Positions 21,789 through 34,142 of a DNA stretch of 64,000 bases are shown piece after piece. The notes under the pieces are model-generated. The model saw nothing but the letters and a program-made list of their open reading frames with translations. It made no database searches and was not told where the DNA came from. Position numbers and translations under genes: made by a program. The DNA comes from Zanthoxylum bungeanum (lineage: Eukaryota; Streptophyta; Magnoliopsida; Sapindales; Rutaceae). The stretch covers positions 805,457 through 869,456 of the forward strand of contig SKCR01007822.1 in assembly GCA_019454045.1 (NCBI GenBank). Reading direction: 5' to 3'. Numbering within the stretch: the first letter of the stretch is position 1; every line of letters starts with the position of its first letter.

Positions 21789-23805
21789 TGTTGGACAATT
21801 ATGACCCATAACGTCACTATTTGTACATATCATGGTGTTGTTGTACAAATTAACTATGTGACAAAGGAGATTGCTCTCTTATCATTTGTGATTAGATCAC
21901 CAAGATATATAAATGATAGGAGGTCCCTATGATTTGTTCCTGGATTGAGAATGATATGAGACAGTATCAGTCCACGAAGGATAAAGCATTAAACATCTAT
22001 AGTCAGAGTATTATCGAGATTGGACATCGATAAATGCGTAAAGAATAGTATTACACTTGTGCGCATTGTGAGGGCATAACGACATAGTTCTCATATATTT
22101 GGGTATATGATACTCATGCAAGTGTAATAGGAGGTTGTGTTTTACCGATGGTACGGGAAACAGCTTCGCTCTGGATAGACCCCCTCGGAATTCCATTGGT
22201 AGTATGACTATGTGTCTATGGAAGTCCGAAATCGGGGTAGGTGTATTTGGTCTTAACCTGAGACTTGCACCGCTAATACTTGCGACAATCAATATACTTT
22301 GGTTTTGGTCGTCCATGGCTTTAACAGGTTCTGTGTACACCTCTGCTGGGTATATTGAGAATCGTAGTGTGTTGGGTGTGATGTCAAGACAGAAGTATCA
22401 CTCCAGTCATATGGAGATGATGGTTGCATATGATACAGTACTGGTTCTCTTAAGTACTGCAGTCATCGGGATATTATGACTAGGTCATGTTTATCTGATT
22501 GTAGAGACTAGTTACCAGACATCCGATATGTGCTTCGTACGGGGCAGACATAATTCCAGCCCCAGACCTAGCACGTGACAATCCGATACTGGATCGAAAT
22601 ACGCAATACTACGTATACTACGCCTGATATAGATCTTATATTCCTGTAAGGATATTTTTGGAGAATTGGGTAGGCATGGCGCTTTGCTAGAAGCCAACCT
22701 TGTCTTGTAAATCGGTGTAAGCGTAGTACTAGGTACTTACGTGTTCAGATAGTCCGACGACTGAATTTACTGCCAACATATCCGGGGATCTCATGGGTCG
22801 CTTCCCGAAGATTCACCGATGATGTATGACTCGCACTTTAATTAATCTGGGATTAATTAGATGAGAGAGAAAATTAATCTGGGTTTAATTGCGGAGATAT
22901 TTTATCTAGGATAAAATATTATTAAAAAGAGAGAAAAACGATTAATTTGGAATTAATCGATTAAAATAATATATTCGATATATTAAATGAAATTGGATTT
23001 CGACGCGGAATTAAAATTAGATTTTAATTCGGGCGAACGAGTTAATTTAGAATAAATTCGTTTGCGATGTGAATAGTAATTTTGCTAGGCATAATCATTT
23101 AATTGCGTCGCAACAGAAAATTCGTTAATTTTGAATTAGCGAACCCGAGCCCGGGATTGTTTGCGAGCGCATTCGTATTTCAAATTCGAGTGCGGCACAC
23201 AAGTCAAATCAAGCGTGAAATCATTTGTCGCATCAAGCGTCAAATCATTAGTCACTTTGAGTGATGTGACAACTTGTCACTTGATTTGATTGATTGATGG
23301 ATTGATGGTGGTAGTTGGCAAGCATTTAAGGCTTGACTTTTTGAAAATCAAAAAGTGGTATATGTTTAATTAATTTTGGAAATCAATTAGAATATACACA
23401 ACTCTCTCTCTCTCACAAATCTTCATCTCTCTCATGCCCATGGAGGGGCTGTTTTTCTTCTGGTTTGCCGAGAGCCAATGAGGAAAAAGGGAAGCAAAGT
23501 GTGGTGATTTTGTGGCAAAATCATCAAGAGCTAGCACTCCGAGAGACATGCGAAGGTGATAGGGAAGTCCACCCATGAGCTTGGAATCACCATGACAAAA
23601 CTTGGAGCTTGGAAGATGATCCAAAGCCGAAAATGGAGGAGCCATGACAGTGAACTGCCGTGAACATGTATGAGCAGAAAAAGAATTTTTTATTTGTTGC
23701 CGCGTCGCTCAACCGATCGATGTGAGTATTTCGCAACTCCCTCGTTGTATTCGCACTTATGTTTTATGCTTTGTATTTGATCCTCGGGACCGTAGAACTC
23801 CAACA
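21789..23805 (+). repeat. 3' LTR of element A
   Basis: Aligns end to end with 13982-15992. Differences are concentrated in the first 100 bases and are few afterwards. It ends CTCCAACA before the second CTCAG. Confidence 0.93.
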
Positions 23806-23854
23806 CTCAGGTCGTACCTTATGATACGTCTGGCTTGAAAAGCGCCTCAAAATC

Positions 23855-25195
23855 CGAATCCTTGTTAGATTGATTGCCGGACAGAGTGAACTTTATAGAC
23901 TTCGCAAGATAGAGTTTTAGGTTTTGGATTCCAGATTTTAGGGTTTCATTATTGGTTGCTCGTTCTTGTCCTTTTTCATTTATTGTTAATTTTTCTTATT
24001 GTTAGCCCCATTAAGAATACATTGGACACTAATTTATGGTGCTCAGGCCAGAGATGAAAAGGGAATGGGAAATCAAATCCCCTATTTTCTCCAGTGATTG
24101 CCAATCAGCAGCGTCAATTATAAGTCGATCTATGTTCGACTGGAAATATATTTCAAATATATGTCTGGCTAAGGTGCATGAATTAAAATTGTTTTGATAA
24201 CCCCAAGAGGAGAGACTTTGCTTATGGCAAAGAGGCTAACCTTCTCAATCACCAACAACATAGCCAAGTACAAAGCTTGGAATGATGCAGAAGCCTACGA
24301 GGACTCAATGTTGGTAATCCGATTATGCGAGAGGATTGAGGGTTGTAAGATGACAAATTAAAGTTGTATATGTTTCATCTCAGAGCCTTGACATAGATCA
24401 TCCCAGATTGTACGTTCTGACACTTGCCTAGGTAAGGCAACCAAATGGCGGACACCCAAGCTACTCTAGCTTCGACTTGGGAGAATTCGAAAAAGCTGAC
24501 CATGAATCCCGTAGTATTGACCACAACCAATAAGTCGAGTTATGAAATAAGAAGGAATATGGACACTGAGGTCAACAACAGAAGGTCCTAGTACCACAAC
24601 ATCTAAAAATTTTTAGATTGCGGGGAATTTCCCGACAAGGCTTGTAGAAAAGTCAAAATAGCAATCCAAAAACTAGCTTCTCAATTAATAAGCCTAAAAG
24701 GGGACTTGCATAAATGACAGTCTAAAAGGACGTAGTTAAAGTGCTTGATGGATGAGGAAGCTAAGAGGGTAATGAAGGAAGTCCATGCAGGGGTATGTGG
24801 ACCACACTTAAGCGGGCTTAATATATCAAGAAAGATTGTACTTCAAAGGTTTTACTGGTTGACTACCAAAAGCCGAACCGTTGTTAGATTGCTTGCCGGA
24901 TAGAGTGATATCTAGAGACTTCGTATGACATAGTTTTAGGGTTTGGATTCCAGATTTCATGTTTTCAGTGTTGGTTTCTCATTCTCATTCTTTTTCATTT
25001 CTTGTTAATTGTTCTTGTTGTTAACCCTCTTGTGAATGCCTTGGGCAATAATTTATAGTGCTCAGGTTGGAGCTGAAAAGGAAAAGGGAAATCAAATTCT
25101 CTCATGTCTCTAGTGATTGCCAATCAGCAATGTTAGATACAGCTCGATCTATGTCTGGCCGGATATTTATTTCAAATATATGTCTAGCTGGACAT
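23855..25195 (+). repeat. Direct repeats flanking a gypsy fragment (possible degraded LTRs)
   Basis: About 310 bp at 23855-24170 recurs at 24886-25190. Both start near TTGTTAGATTG.TTGCC and share GATTGCCAATCAGCA and ATTTCAAATATATGTCT. They enclose an RNase H-integrase fragment. They could be the two LTRs of one severely deleted gypsy element, but termini and target duplications are not convincing. Confidence 0.6.
24196..24893 (+). pseudogene. Ty3/gypsy RNase H and integrase N-terminus relic
   Basis: The first frame reads RGETLLMAKRLTFSITNNIA and then EDSMLVIRL, the second half of a Tat-lineage RNase H. After a stop and frame change, NQMADTQATLASTWE, then AIQKLASQLISLKGDL and finally EEAKRVMKEVHAGVCGPHLS give the RNase H tail and the integrase zinc-binding region. 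Three internal stops. The frame ends where the second flanking repeat begins. The IQKLASQ...SLKG segment closely resembles one in element D, so the two are related. Confidence 0.82.
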
Positions 25196-25742
25196 CAATC
25201 AGGTCCGTGATTTCAGTAATTGAAATTCTTCGCACTTAATGTCGCTAAAGTGTAATGAGATTGTCAGTGGTTTAGGGGTTGAATTTTTATATTTAGTTTT
25301 TTCTACTCTTTAGCGTTGAATTTCAATTTCGACACTAAAAGGTAAAGCTTTACTGTCGAAATAGTTTTTCGACACTAAAGGGTCAACCTTTAGCATCGAA
25401 TTTCAATTTTGACGCTAAAAATATAACCTTTACGGTCGAATCCTAATTTCGATGCTAAAAGGTTGAACCTTTACCGTCAACTAGTTATTCGACGTTAAAG
25501 GGTAAAACATTTAGTGTCGAAATTTAAATTCGACGCTAAAGGGTAGAAAAAATAAATATAAAAATTTAACCCCTAAACCACCGAAAATCCTATTATCCTT
25601 TAACGTCAAAATAGAAATTTCGAAGCTAGAGTCGTAATATTAGAGTCAAACTATTGAATTCAACGCTAATGTGTTGTTACAACACATAACCACCGACACT
25701 AGTGTCCGTGATCCTTTGACGTCAAACAAATTATTCGACGCT
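25196..25742. repeat. CACTA-like subterminal repeats and foldback
   Basis: Many copies of TTCGACGCTAAAGGG-like words occur in both orientations (for example 25337, 25370, 25449, 25491, 25531 forward; 25308, 25387, 25429 reverse). Arms of about 58 bp at 25261-25320 and 25529-25587 form an inverted repeat (GGTTTAGGGGTT versus AACCCCTAAACC). Such reiterated motifs are typical of the ends of CACTA (En/Spm) transposons. No CACTA terminus or transposase was found, so the class is a suggestion. Confidence 0.6.
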
Positions 25743-25747
25743 AAAAG

Positions 25748-27648
25748 TGTTAGTCTCTAGGACATACCACAAGATCCTAAATGTGATTTTATGTGTGAAA
25801 TTAACAAGAAAAGTGGCGGAATCACTTACATTGATTTGGAGAAATTTCAAAAAATTCTCTTTGGATGAAGCTCTAAGCTTGTTCTTTGAGTTGTTTTTCC
25901 TTGGGTGAGTTTCCCTATCACCTCAAATGACTCCTCCAAGTGCTAGCTATCTTGAAATTTTGAAGCAAAATTTCATAAGAAATGAGAGAAGGTTTCGACC
26001 ATTCAAGAGAGAAAGAGAGAGTGAATAGTTTTTCAAGACTTGGTGTGTTATTCCAAATTAGTGGTTGTGTGTTTAAATGAATGCATTTAATAAAGCCAAC
26101 CACTTCCATCAAAATTTGACCATTGATGTAAGTCATGTGGTCCCACCACATTTAAATTCAAAATTTGAGTTGGCTTACTCAACACACAACTTGATTTGGG
26201 CCCACCAAAGTCACGGATAATTTATCGGGTTTATTTAATTCCAAATAAACGAATTTACTTTCGCGCTATAATTAAATCTAATTTAATTAAATAATTATGC
26301 CTCGTAAAATTATTACGATAGTCGATTTCGAATTAATTCTAAATTAATTCGTTCGCCCGAATTAAAATCTAATTTTAATTTCGTATTGAAATCCGATTTC
26401 AATTAATATATCCGATATATTATTTTAGCCACAAATAAATAAATTAAATAGAAAAATCCAATTTAATTATAAAATTTATTTTATCGATTAATTCTAAATT
26501 AATCGCGTTCTTTCTTCTATACGAATTTAATCACAGATTAATTCTTGCCGCAATTAATCCCAGATTAATTTTCTCTCTCATAATTAATCCCAGATTAATT
26601 CTATTTGAGTCAAATATCATTGATGAATCTTTGGGAAACGACCCAAGAGATTACTGGATATGTTGGCAGTAAATACGGTTATCAAACTATCTGAACATGT
26701 GCGTACCCCGTACCATGTTCTCACCGATTTAAAAGAATGATTGACTTCTAGAAAAGCACCGTGCCTACCCAATTCTCCAGAATATTTACCGAGGAATATC
26801 ATCTATATCAGACGTAGTAATACTAATATAATGTAATTGGTAATACGATTCAGTATCGGATGTCATATGCTAGGCCTAGGGTTGGCTCAGTGTCTGCTTC
26901 GTACGAAGCATATATCAGATCCCGAGTAACTAGTCTCTGTAATCGGAAAGTCATGACCTAGTCATACTATCCCGATAGCTGTAGATTTTAAGAGTACTAG
27001 TTCCGTATCCTGTGTGACCATCATCTCCATATGACTGAAGTGATACTCCCATCTTGACATCACATCCAATACACTGCGATTCTCAGTAAACCCAATACAG
27101 GCGTACACAGAACCTGTTAAAGCTCTAGACGACCAATACTAAAGTAAACTGATTGTCTCAAGTAATAGCGACGTAAGTCTCAGGTTAAAGATCACATACA
27201 CCTACCCTGATTTGGATTCCCATAGACACATAGTTATACTACCAATGGGATTCCGAGTGGGTCTATCCAGAGCGAACTGTTCCAGTTCCAATGGCTAACA
27301 AAACCTCTTATTACACTTGTATAAGTATCCAATACCTAAATATATGAGAACTATGCCGTTAAGCTTCTATAACGCGCACAAGTGTAATACTAGTCTATTC
27401 CGCATTATCAATGTCCAGTCTCGATAATACTATGACTATGGATATTTAATGATTAAACCGTTTATGGATTTATACTGTCTCATGTCTTATTAATCTGATT
27501 TAACCATATGGACTTTTATCATTATATATCCAAGTAATCTAATTAAAATAATGATAAAATAACAATTTCCTTTTTTCACATAGTTAATTTGTACAAAAAC
27601 ACAATGTTCTTTACAAATAGCGATTTTATGGGTCATAATTGTCCAACA
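25748..27648 (-). repeat. 3' LTR of element C
   Basis: On the minus strand it starts TGTTGGACAATTATGACCC at 27648 and ends TAACA at 25748. It pairs with 29311-31206. Contains the same palindrome chain as the A LTRs (26270-26600), including arms CGATTAATT/AATTAATCG at 26485-26505. Confidence 0.9.
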
Positions 27649-27660
27649 ATCTCCCACTTG
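27649..27660 (-). other. Polypurine tract of element C
   Basis: Minus-strand CAAGTGGGAGAT, directly upstream of the 3' LTR. Confidence 0.85.
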
Positions 27661-27661
27661 C

Positions 27662-29260
27662 CTATAGCCAATCACTCAAGTATCTAACACCTGAACTATG
27701 TACATGTCGCTCAAACCTTTGCTGAGATATAACATTCATCAGCGGATCTGCAATGTTATCATCTGATGCGATCTTCTCGATCTTCATATCACCACGATGT
27801 ATGATCTCATGAATCAGATGAAATCGTCGAAGTACACGCTTGGATCGTTGATGAGACCGTGCTTTCTTAGCCTGTGCGATAGCCCCATTATTGTCACAAT
27901 ACAAAGGTACGGGCTCAGCTACTAACGGAACTACTCCTAATCCAATTAGAAATTTACGGATCCAAACTGCTTCTTTTGCTGCCTCAGCTGCTGTAATATA
28001 TTCCATTTCTGTTGTTGAATCAGCAATAGTCTCTTGCTTGGAAGATTTCCAGTTCACTGCTTCGTTGTTCAAACAAAATATGTACCCTGATTGCGACTTA
28101 CAGTCGTCTTTGTCGGTTTGGAAACTTGTATCGGTGAACCCAGTCACCTCAAGTTCTCATTCTCTATAGACTAAAAAAGCATCTTTAGTTCATCTAAGAT
28201 ACTTAAGGATGTTCTTTACAGCAATCCAGTGACCATCACCTGGATCGGCCTGATAGCGACTGCACATGCTCAAAGCATATGAGACATCAGGTCGCGTACA
28301 TATCATGGCGTACATGATCGATCCGACTGCTGAAGCATACGAGATCCGAATCATTGCATCTCTCTCATCTTGAGTTTTAGAACACATATCATTTGATAGA
28401 GAGATTCCATGTGACACTGGAAGCAACCCCCTCTTGGACTGATCCATGTTGAATCTCTTCAACACTTTGTCAATGTACAAGCTCTGGGAGAGTGCCAACA
28501 GCTTTCTAGATCTATCCCGATAAATCATTATTCTTAGAATAAAGGCTGCCTCTCCCAGGTCTTTCATGGAGAATTTTAATGAAAGCCAAGCTTTCACCGA
28601 TTGTAGCATGTGAATGTCATTGCCAAGAAGAAATACATCATCAACGTATAGGACAATGAATGTCAATGCGCTCCCACTAACCTTCTTATATACACAAGAA
28701 TCATCTTCGTTTTGAATAAAATCATATTCTTTTATGATCTCATCAAAATGATGGTTCCAAGAACGCGATGCTTGCTTTAATCCATAAATGGATCGGTTTA
28801 ACTTGCAAACCTTGTTTGCATGTCTTGGTATGACAAAACCATCAGGTTGTTGCATATAAACATCCTCTAACCAGTTTCCGTTAATGAAAGCGATTTTGAC
28901 ATCCATCTACCATATTTCATAATCGAAATATGCAGCAATAGCAAGCATTATCCGAATGGATTTAATCATGGTAATGGGTGAAAATGTTTCATCGTAATCG
29001 ACACCATGTCGTTGACGATACCATTTAGCTACAAGCCTAGCTTTATACGTTTGTATGTTGCCTACCATATATGTCTTCTTTTTGAATGTCCATTTACAAC
29101 CAATAGGCTTAATGCCTTTTGGTACATCAACCAGTGTCCAAACTTGATTGGTATACATAGAATCCATTTTGGACTTCATGGCTTCTTGCCATAAAGTAGA
29201 GTCGATACCTCGTATCGCTTCCTAATACGTAGCCGATTCATCTTTCTCAATAAGATTAAT
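27662..29260 (-). pseudogene. copia reverse transcriptase and RNase H, lightly damaged
   Basis: RT copies element RNA into DNA and RNase H removes the RNA. From 29179 the frame reads MDSMYTNQVWTLVDVP, GCKWTFKKKTY and VDYDETFSPITMIKS. A TAG stop at about 28907 replaces the usual Q before MDVKIAF. The frame then runs 238 codons with YGLKQASRSWNHHF and the catalytic FIVLYVDDVFLLGND, intact. After stops near 28160-28190, RNase H follows (28147-27662): DTSFQTDKDDCKSQSGY, TEMEYITAAEAAKEAVWI, NNGAIAQAKKARSHQRSK and a normal C-terminus ending just before the polypurine tract. Only a few lesions, so this is a good stand-in for the ancestral coding sequence when reading A and B. No integrase. Confidence 0.93.
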
Positions 29261-29310
29261 GTCTACATGAGGTGAGATCAAAAACCCATACCTCTCAGTG
29301 TAAGATTAAT

Positions 29311-31206
29311 GTCCCTAAGATATGCCACAAGATCCTAAATGTGATTTTATGTGTGAAAATAACAAGAAAAGTGGCGGAATCACTTACATTGATTTGGAGA
29401 AATTTAAAAAAAATCTCTTTGGATGAAGCTCCAAACTTGTTGTTTGAGTTGTTTTTCCTTGGGTGAGTTTTCCTATCACCTCAAATGACTCCTCCAAGTG
29501 TTTTCTATCTTGAAATTTTGAAGCAAAATTTCATAAGAAATGAGAGAAGGTTCAGCCATTCAAGAGAGAAAGAGAGAGTGAATAGTTTTTCAAGACTTGG
29601 TGTGTTGTTCCAAATTAGTGGTTGTGTCTTTAAATGAATGCATTTAATAAATCCAACCACTTCCATCAAAATTTGACATTTGATGTAAGTCATGTGGTCC
29701 CACCATATTTAAATTCAAAATTTGAGTTGGTTTACTCAACACACAACTTGATTTGGGCCCACCAAAGTCACGAGCAATTTATCGGGTTTGTTTAATTCCA
29801 AATAACTGAATTTGCCGTCGCGCTATAATTAAATCTAATTTAATTAAATAATTATGCCTCACAAAATTATTACGATAGTCGCTTTCGAATTAATTCTAAA
29901 TTAATTCGTTCGCCCGAATTAAAATCCAATTTTAATTTCGTATTGAAATCCGATTTCAATTAATATATCCGATATATTATTTTAGCTACAAATAAATAAA
30001 TTAAATAGAAAAATCCAATTTAACTATTAAATTTATTTTATCGATTTTTTCTAAATTAATCGCGTTCTCTCTTCTATACGAATTTATTCCCAGATTAATT
30101 ATTGCCGCAATTAATCTCAGATTAATTTTCTCTCTTATAATTAATCCCAGATTAATTCTATTTGAGTCAAATATCATTGGTGAATCTTTGGGAAGCGACC
30201 TAAGAGATTCCTGGATATATTGGCAGTAAATACGGTTATCGGACTATCCGAACACGTGCGTACCCCATACCACGTTCTCACCGATTTATAAGACATGATT
30301 GGCTTCTAGCAAAGCACCGTGCCTACCCAATTCTCCAGAAATATTCACCGAGGAATATCATCTGTATCAGAAGTACTAATACTAATATAATGTAATGCGT
30401 AATACGATCCAATATCGGATGTCATATGCTAGGCCTAGGGCTGGCTCAATGTCTGCCCCGTACGAAGCATATATCAGATCCCGAGTAACTAGTCTATGTA
30501 ATCGGAAAGTCATGACCTAGTCATACTATCCCGATAACTGCAGCTTTTAAGAGTACTAGTTCCGTATCCTGTGTGATCATCATCTCCATATGACTGAAGT
30601 GATACTCACATATTGACATCACATCTAATACACTACGATTCTCAGTAAACCCAATACAGGCGTACACAGAACCTGTTAAAGCTCTAGACGACCAATACTA
30701 AAGTAAACTGGTTGTTGCAAGTAATAGTGACGTAAATCCCAGGTTAAAGATCACATATACCTACCCTGATTCAGATTCCCATAGACACATAGTCATACTA
30801 CCAATGGGATTCCGAGTGGGTCTATCCAGAGCGAACTATTCCCACTCTAATGGCTAACAGAACCTCTTATTACACTTGCATAAGTATCCAATACCCAAAT
30901 ATATGAGAACTATGCCGTTAAGCTTCCATAACGCGCACAAGTGTAATACTGGTATATTCCACATTATCAATATCCAGTCTCGATAATACTACGACTAGAG
31001 ATATTTAATGATTAAACTATTCGTGGATTAATACCGTCTCATATCTTATTAATCCGATTTAACCATATGGACTTTTATCATTATATATCCAAGTAATCTA
31101 ATTACAATAATGATAAAATAGCAATTTCCTTTTGTCACATAGTTAATTTGTACAAAACACAATGTTATTTACAAATAGTGATGCTATGGGTCATAATTGT
31201 CCAACA
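29311..31206 (-). repeat. 5' LTR of element C, 3' end clipped
   Basis: Aligns with 25748-27648 at about 95% by eye. The last six or so bases expected at 29305-29310 are replaced by interior sequence at a deletion junction. Confidence 0.9.
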
Positions 31207-31211
31207 AAAAG

Positions 31212-31290
31212 TTTATCATTTAGCGTCGAAATTTTCTTATTCGATGCTAAAGGGTTGTTATAACCCCAAAACCGCTGGCACTCCTCATTC
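31212..31290. repeat. Right part of the CACTA-like repeats
   Basis: TTTAGCGTCGAAATT and TTCGATGCTAAAGGG continue the motif series interrupted by element C. The following GTTGTTATAACCCC...CCG resembles 25668-25690. Confidence 0.6.
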
Positions 31291-31868
31291 TTATTTCTTC
31301 TGTTGTCTTTATCCTCTTTCTATTCTCTATATTTTTTTCTCAAAGGTTTTCTACAAATCATAAAACAAACTCCAATTTTTCACAAGATAAATTTATTCCC
31401 TCTTTTATTAAACCATAAATCTTTATTTTTCTTCATATTTGAATCACTGTCACTTAATTTAATCTTAATCTCTCTAAAAAATCAGGGTTCTAATTTTTTG
31501 TAATTATTTTTATTATATACATTGTGTTAGTTAGTTAATTTTTTTTAGTTCATTATGATGCATATATGTGAGATTGATTAGTTTGTTTTGTAATTAATTA
31601 ATTATGTGCATGCTTAAATTAATTAATTAATGGATGATGCTGATGAGTTTAATATAATGTATATTAATTATATTTTTATATTTTTATTATATAAATATAA
31701 AGATAAATTTTTTATAATGTTTAATATTTATAAAAATAAAAATAATGTCTAATAATTATATTTTTATTTATTTATTATTAAAATATTAGGGTTCTGATTT
31801 TTTACAATTATGTTTATTTATACATTGTATTAGTTAGTTCATTTGTTGTTAGTTGAGTATAATGCATG
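31291..31868. other. AT-rich spacer with an 85 bp direct duplication
   Basis: About 85 bp at 31482-31570 recurs at 31788-31870 (both with AGGGTTCT.ATTTTTT and TTAGTTAGTT). No gene. The stretch 31640-31780 is almost pure A and T. Confidence 0.65.
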
Positions 31869-33214
31869 TGTTAGGATTTGTGCCCGGAGTGCCAATCCAG
31901 ATCGTATTTATGATCAATTCATGAATACGAGCAATACCATTTTCCATAATATTACTTATTTATGGTTGCACCTCTTGTATTTTATTATATATATTCGATC
32001 TAATTCATTAGATTGAAACTAAATCATGTTTAATGATAAATATATTAGCCAAAGATCCGATAATATATAATGTAGTGCGCAATTACAACGTAGCTTGTAA
32101 TTGACATTGAGAAGCGTCACTACTAGAATATATTATCAAATTAAGTTCCTGGTCAAGATTTATTGACACGGGTCGGTTAGTAAAATCCGTTGAGACTAGT
32201 ACATGTCGTATATCGGACTTGGTCTGATGGTTTATCCCAATGAACCATGAGTCTCGGGAGACTCATATAAACGTGTAGGTGTTTATTTGATAAACACTGA
32301 ACGACTCACCGAAGATTACCTAATAGATGGTACACCAACGTCAATAAGAATCTTCTTGGGTTAGTAGCATAGTGATTCTTTGACTTGAGATACCACTGTG
32401 GATATATGAGTTATCATCCACACTTAGATGACAGTTGACCGGCGTAATCACACACGTATAACGCAAGCGCACGTATCTTTCAAGTAGTATAAAAAAGTAT
32501 CGATCCCACGAAAACTTAATACCTAAGCTATTAATTAATGAAGCCAAATTTTTACAAGTATCTAATAAATTGATTGTTTGATTGGGTGGTGACTTTAAAC
32601 TTAAAACAAAAAATAAAATTATGCAAAAGGAAATTGAGGAAAATTCAATATTATTAAACTATCCAGGGTTGTGAATCTTTCCAATATCTTTTTAAAAGAT
32701 GAAGTGATTATTTTATGTTTGTGTAATATATCAGTTTATTAACCTGGAACATGAAATTATGCAAAAGCCTCTTTCGATGGTCAGATACAAATACCCAGTG
32801 TAACTTAATTAATCATATTCCTATGTCAACCAAGTTATCTGAATTCATTAAGATTAAGTTCCAATTATGGCTATCCCCGCCCGACAGGTATATTCTCATC
32901 CTGTAAGGAAATCTATTAAAGGGTTATCTATTCTCAAGGAAGATCGTGGGCTATTGAGTCTAGGGTTTAAACCTAAAATCCCTTTTCCAAGTTCATTTCA
33001 AGTTTACTGAATCAATCTTATTAATGGCTAGTTAACAAGAAGCATTAAGACTAAGACTCAATAAATAAACCTTCATATTACCCAAACCATAAAATAACCC
33101 CTTATTAACTAGTGATATTGGAATTCATCACAACCCCCGATATCTGACTTAGTTACGACACATATTTACGGGCAGTAAAAGTTTAAATAAAATAAACGAC
33201 ATAAAGTAAATTGC

Positions 33215-33345
33215 TGGAAATTAAATACTGAAAAGTAAATGACGGAAAATAAATGCTGAAAATTAAATACTGAAAATTAAATGCTGAAAATTAAATGCTG
33301 AAAATAAATTTCTGAAAAGTAAATGCTGAAAGTAAATTGCTGAAT
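33215..33345. repeat. Short tandem motif in G1 (CTGAAAATTAAATG-like)
   Basis: About nine degenerate copies of a 14-15 bp unit, GCTGAAAATTAAAT. Related but sparser copies occur after E at 39825-39990 (CTGAAAAGTAAAG). G2 keeps few of them, which contributes to the length difference between the copies. Confidence 0.75.
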
Positions 33346-33429
33346 AGTAAATAAAGTAAAAGTACAATAAAAGAAAATACTGAGGTAAAATGATCCACTT
33401 TTATTACTTATATTTTAGATATCTCCCTT

Positions 33430-34008
33430 TGTGGACGCTAGAATTCGGCCGAGGTCCACAATCAGAATTTGTAGGTTGGGGGCATTAGCGATCCTGCAAA
33501 ATAAAGGTAGAGTTAGCGGGAGCAGACTACCCACCGGTGTGGTGGGTGCCGGGGGCACTTCGACACTTAAGTCAGTAGTATGAAATGAGCTTTAAATAAT
33601 AGAAGAACAAGGTCGGAATTTACCTTGGCTTCTGTTGATTGCCATGAGGGCGATAGCCGGTGTTTAGAGAGTATGAAGCTTTAGGAGCTCAAGTTTGAGA
33701 GCTCTGACCTCTCTCCTATTTCGTGAATTGTGTTGCCATCTTATAGGTAAAGAAAGATAACTTCATTAGTTGGCATGAGTCCCACAACGTGCTCATGTAT
33801 TTGATGAAAGATCATAGCATGTGGGAATATGCTTAGTGTTAGGAAAAAGAGGGAAGCAGTTGGTATATAATGAGATAGAATTGTCTTGAAGCTATTGGTC
33901 TAATTAGAGTCCAATAATTTTGGGTCTTGCATACTGTTAGGCCTTGCATACTGTTGGGTTTAAGACGAAAAGTCGATTTTACCCTTGGGTCCAAATTTGG
34001 CCCGTACA
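33430..34008 (-). repeat. 3' LTR of element E
   Basis: 579 bp, plus-strand ends TGTGGACGCTAG and CCCGTACA. Near-identical to 38965-39543. Confidence 0.95.
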
Positions 34009-34142
34009 GTTTGTCCCATACTCTCTAAGTCGAGAAGTTCTTGATTTAGAGAGTATTTTATACGTGTCGAATGAAACAAGATGTAAAAGTACATGTTGAG
34101 AGTGCATAGTTCATGTTACATACGATAGAGAGAATTCAATGT

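Larger units (their letters stand above)
13982..23805 (+). mobile_element. Copia element A: intact ends, dead interior
   Basis: 9.8 kb element bounded by CTCAG at 13977-13981 and 23806-23810. LTRs of 2011 and 2017 bp start TGTTGGACAATTATG and end CTCCAACA, with a primer site directly after the first and a polypurine tract directly before the second. The LTRs look about 96-98% identical by eye, so insertion was fairly recent. The interior still shows copia pol in order (integrase, RT, RNase H), but no frame stays open for more than about 110 codons. The pattern fits a non-autonomous family moved by enzymes made elsewhere. Element B is a relative with the same lesions. Confidence 0.93.
25748..31206 (-). 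mobile_element. Copia element C, internally deleted, RT and RNase H retained
   Basis: Bounded by AAAAG at 25743-25747 and 31207-31211. On the minus strand the order is 5' LTR (31206-29311), RT, RNase H, polypurine tract, 3' LTR (27648-25748). The primer site, gag, protease and integrase are missing, together with the last few bases of the 5' LTR. LTR text is related to that of A and B. It sits inside the CACTA-like repeats, whose remainder continues at 31212. Confidence 0.92.

Noticed and set aside
22135..22479. 114-codon open frame on + and 109-codon frame on -
   Set aside because: It lies wholly in the 3' LTR of element A, and the matching region of the 5' LTR has the frame broken. No protein signal.
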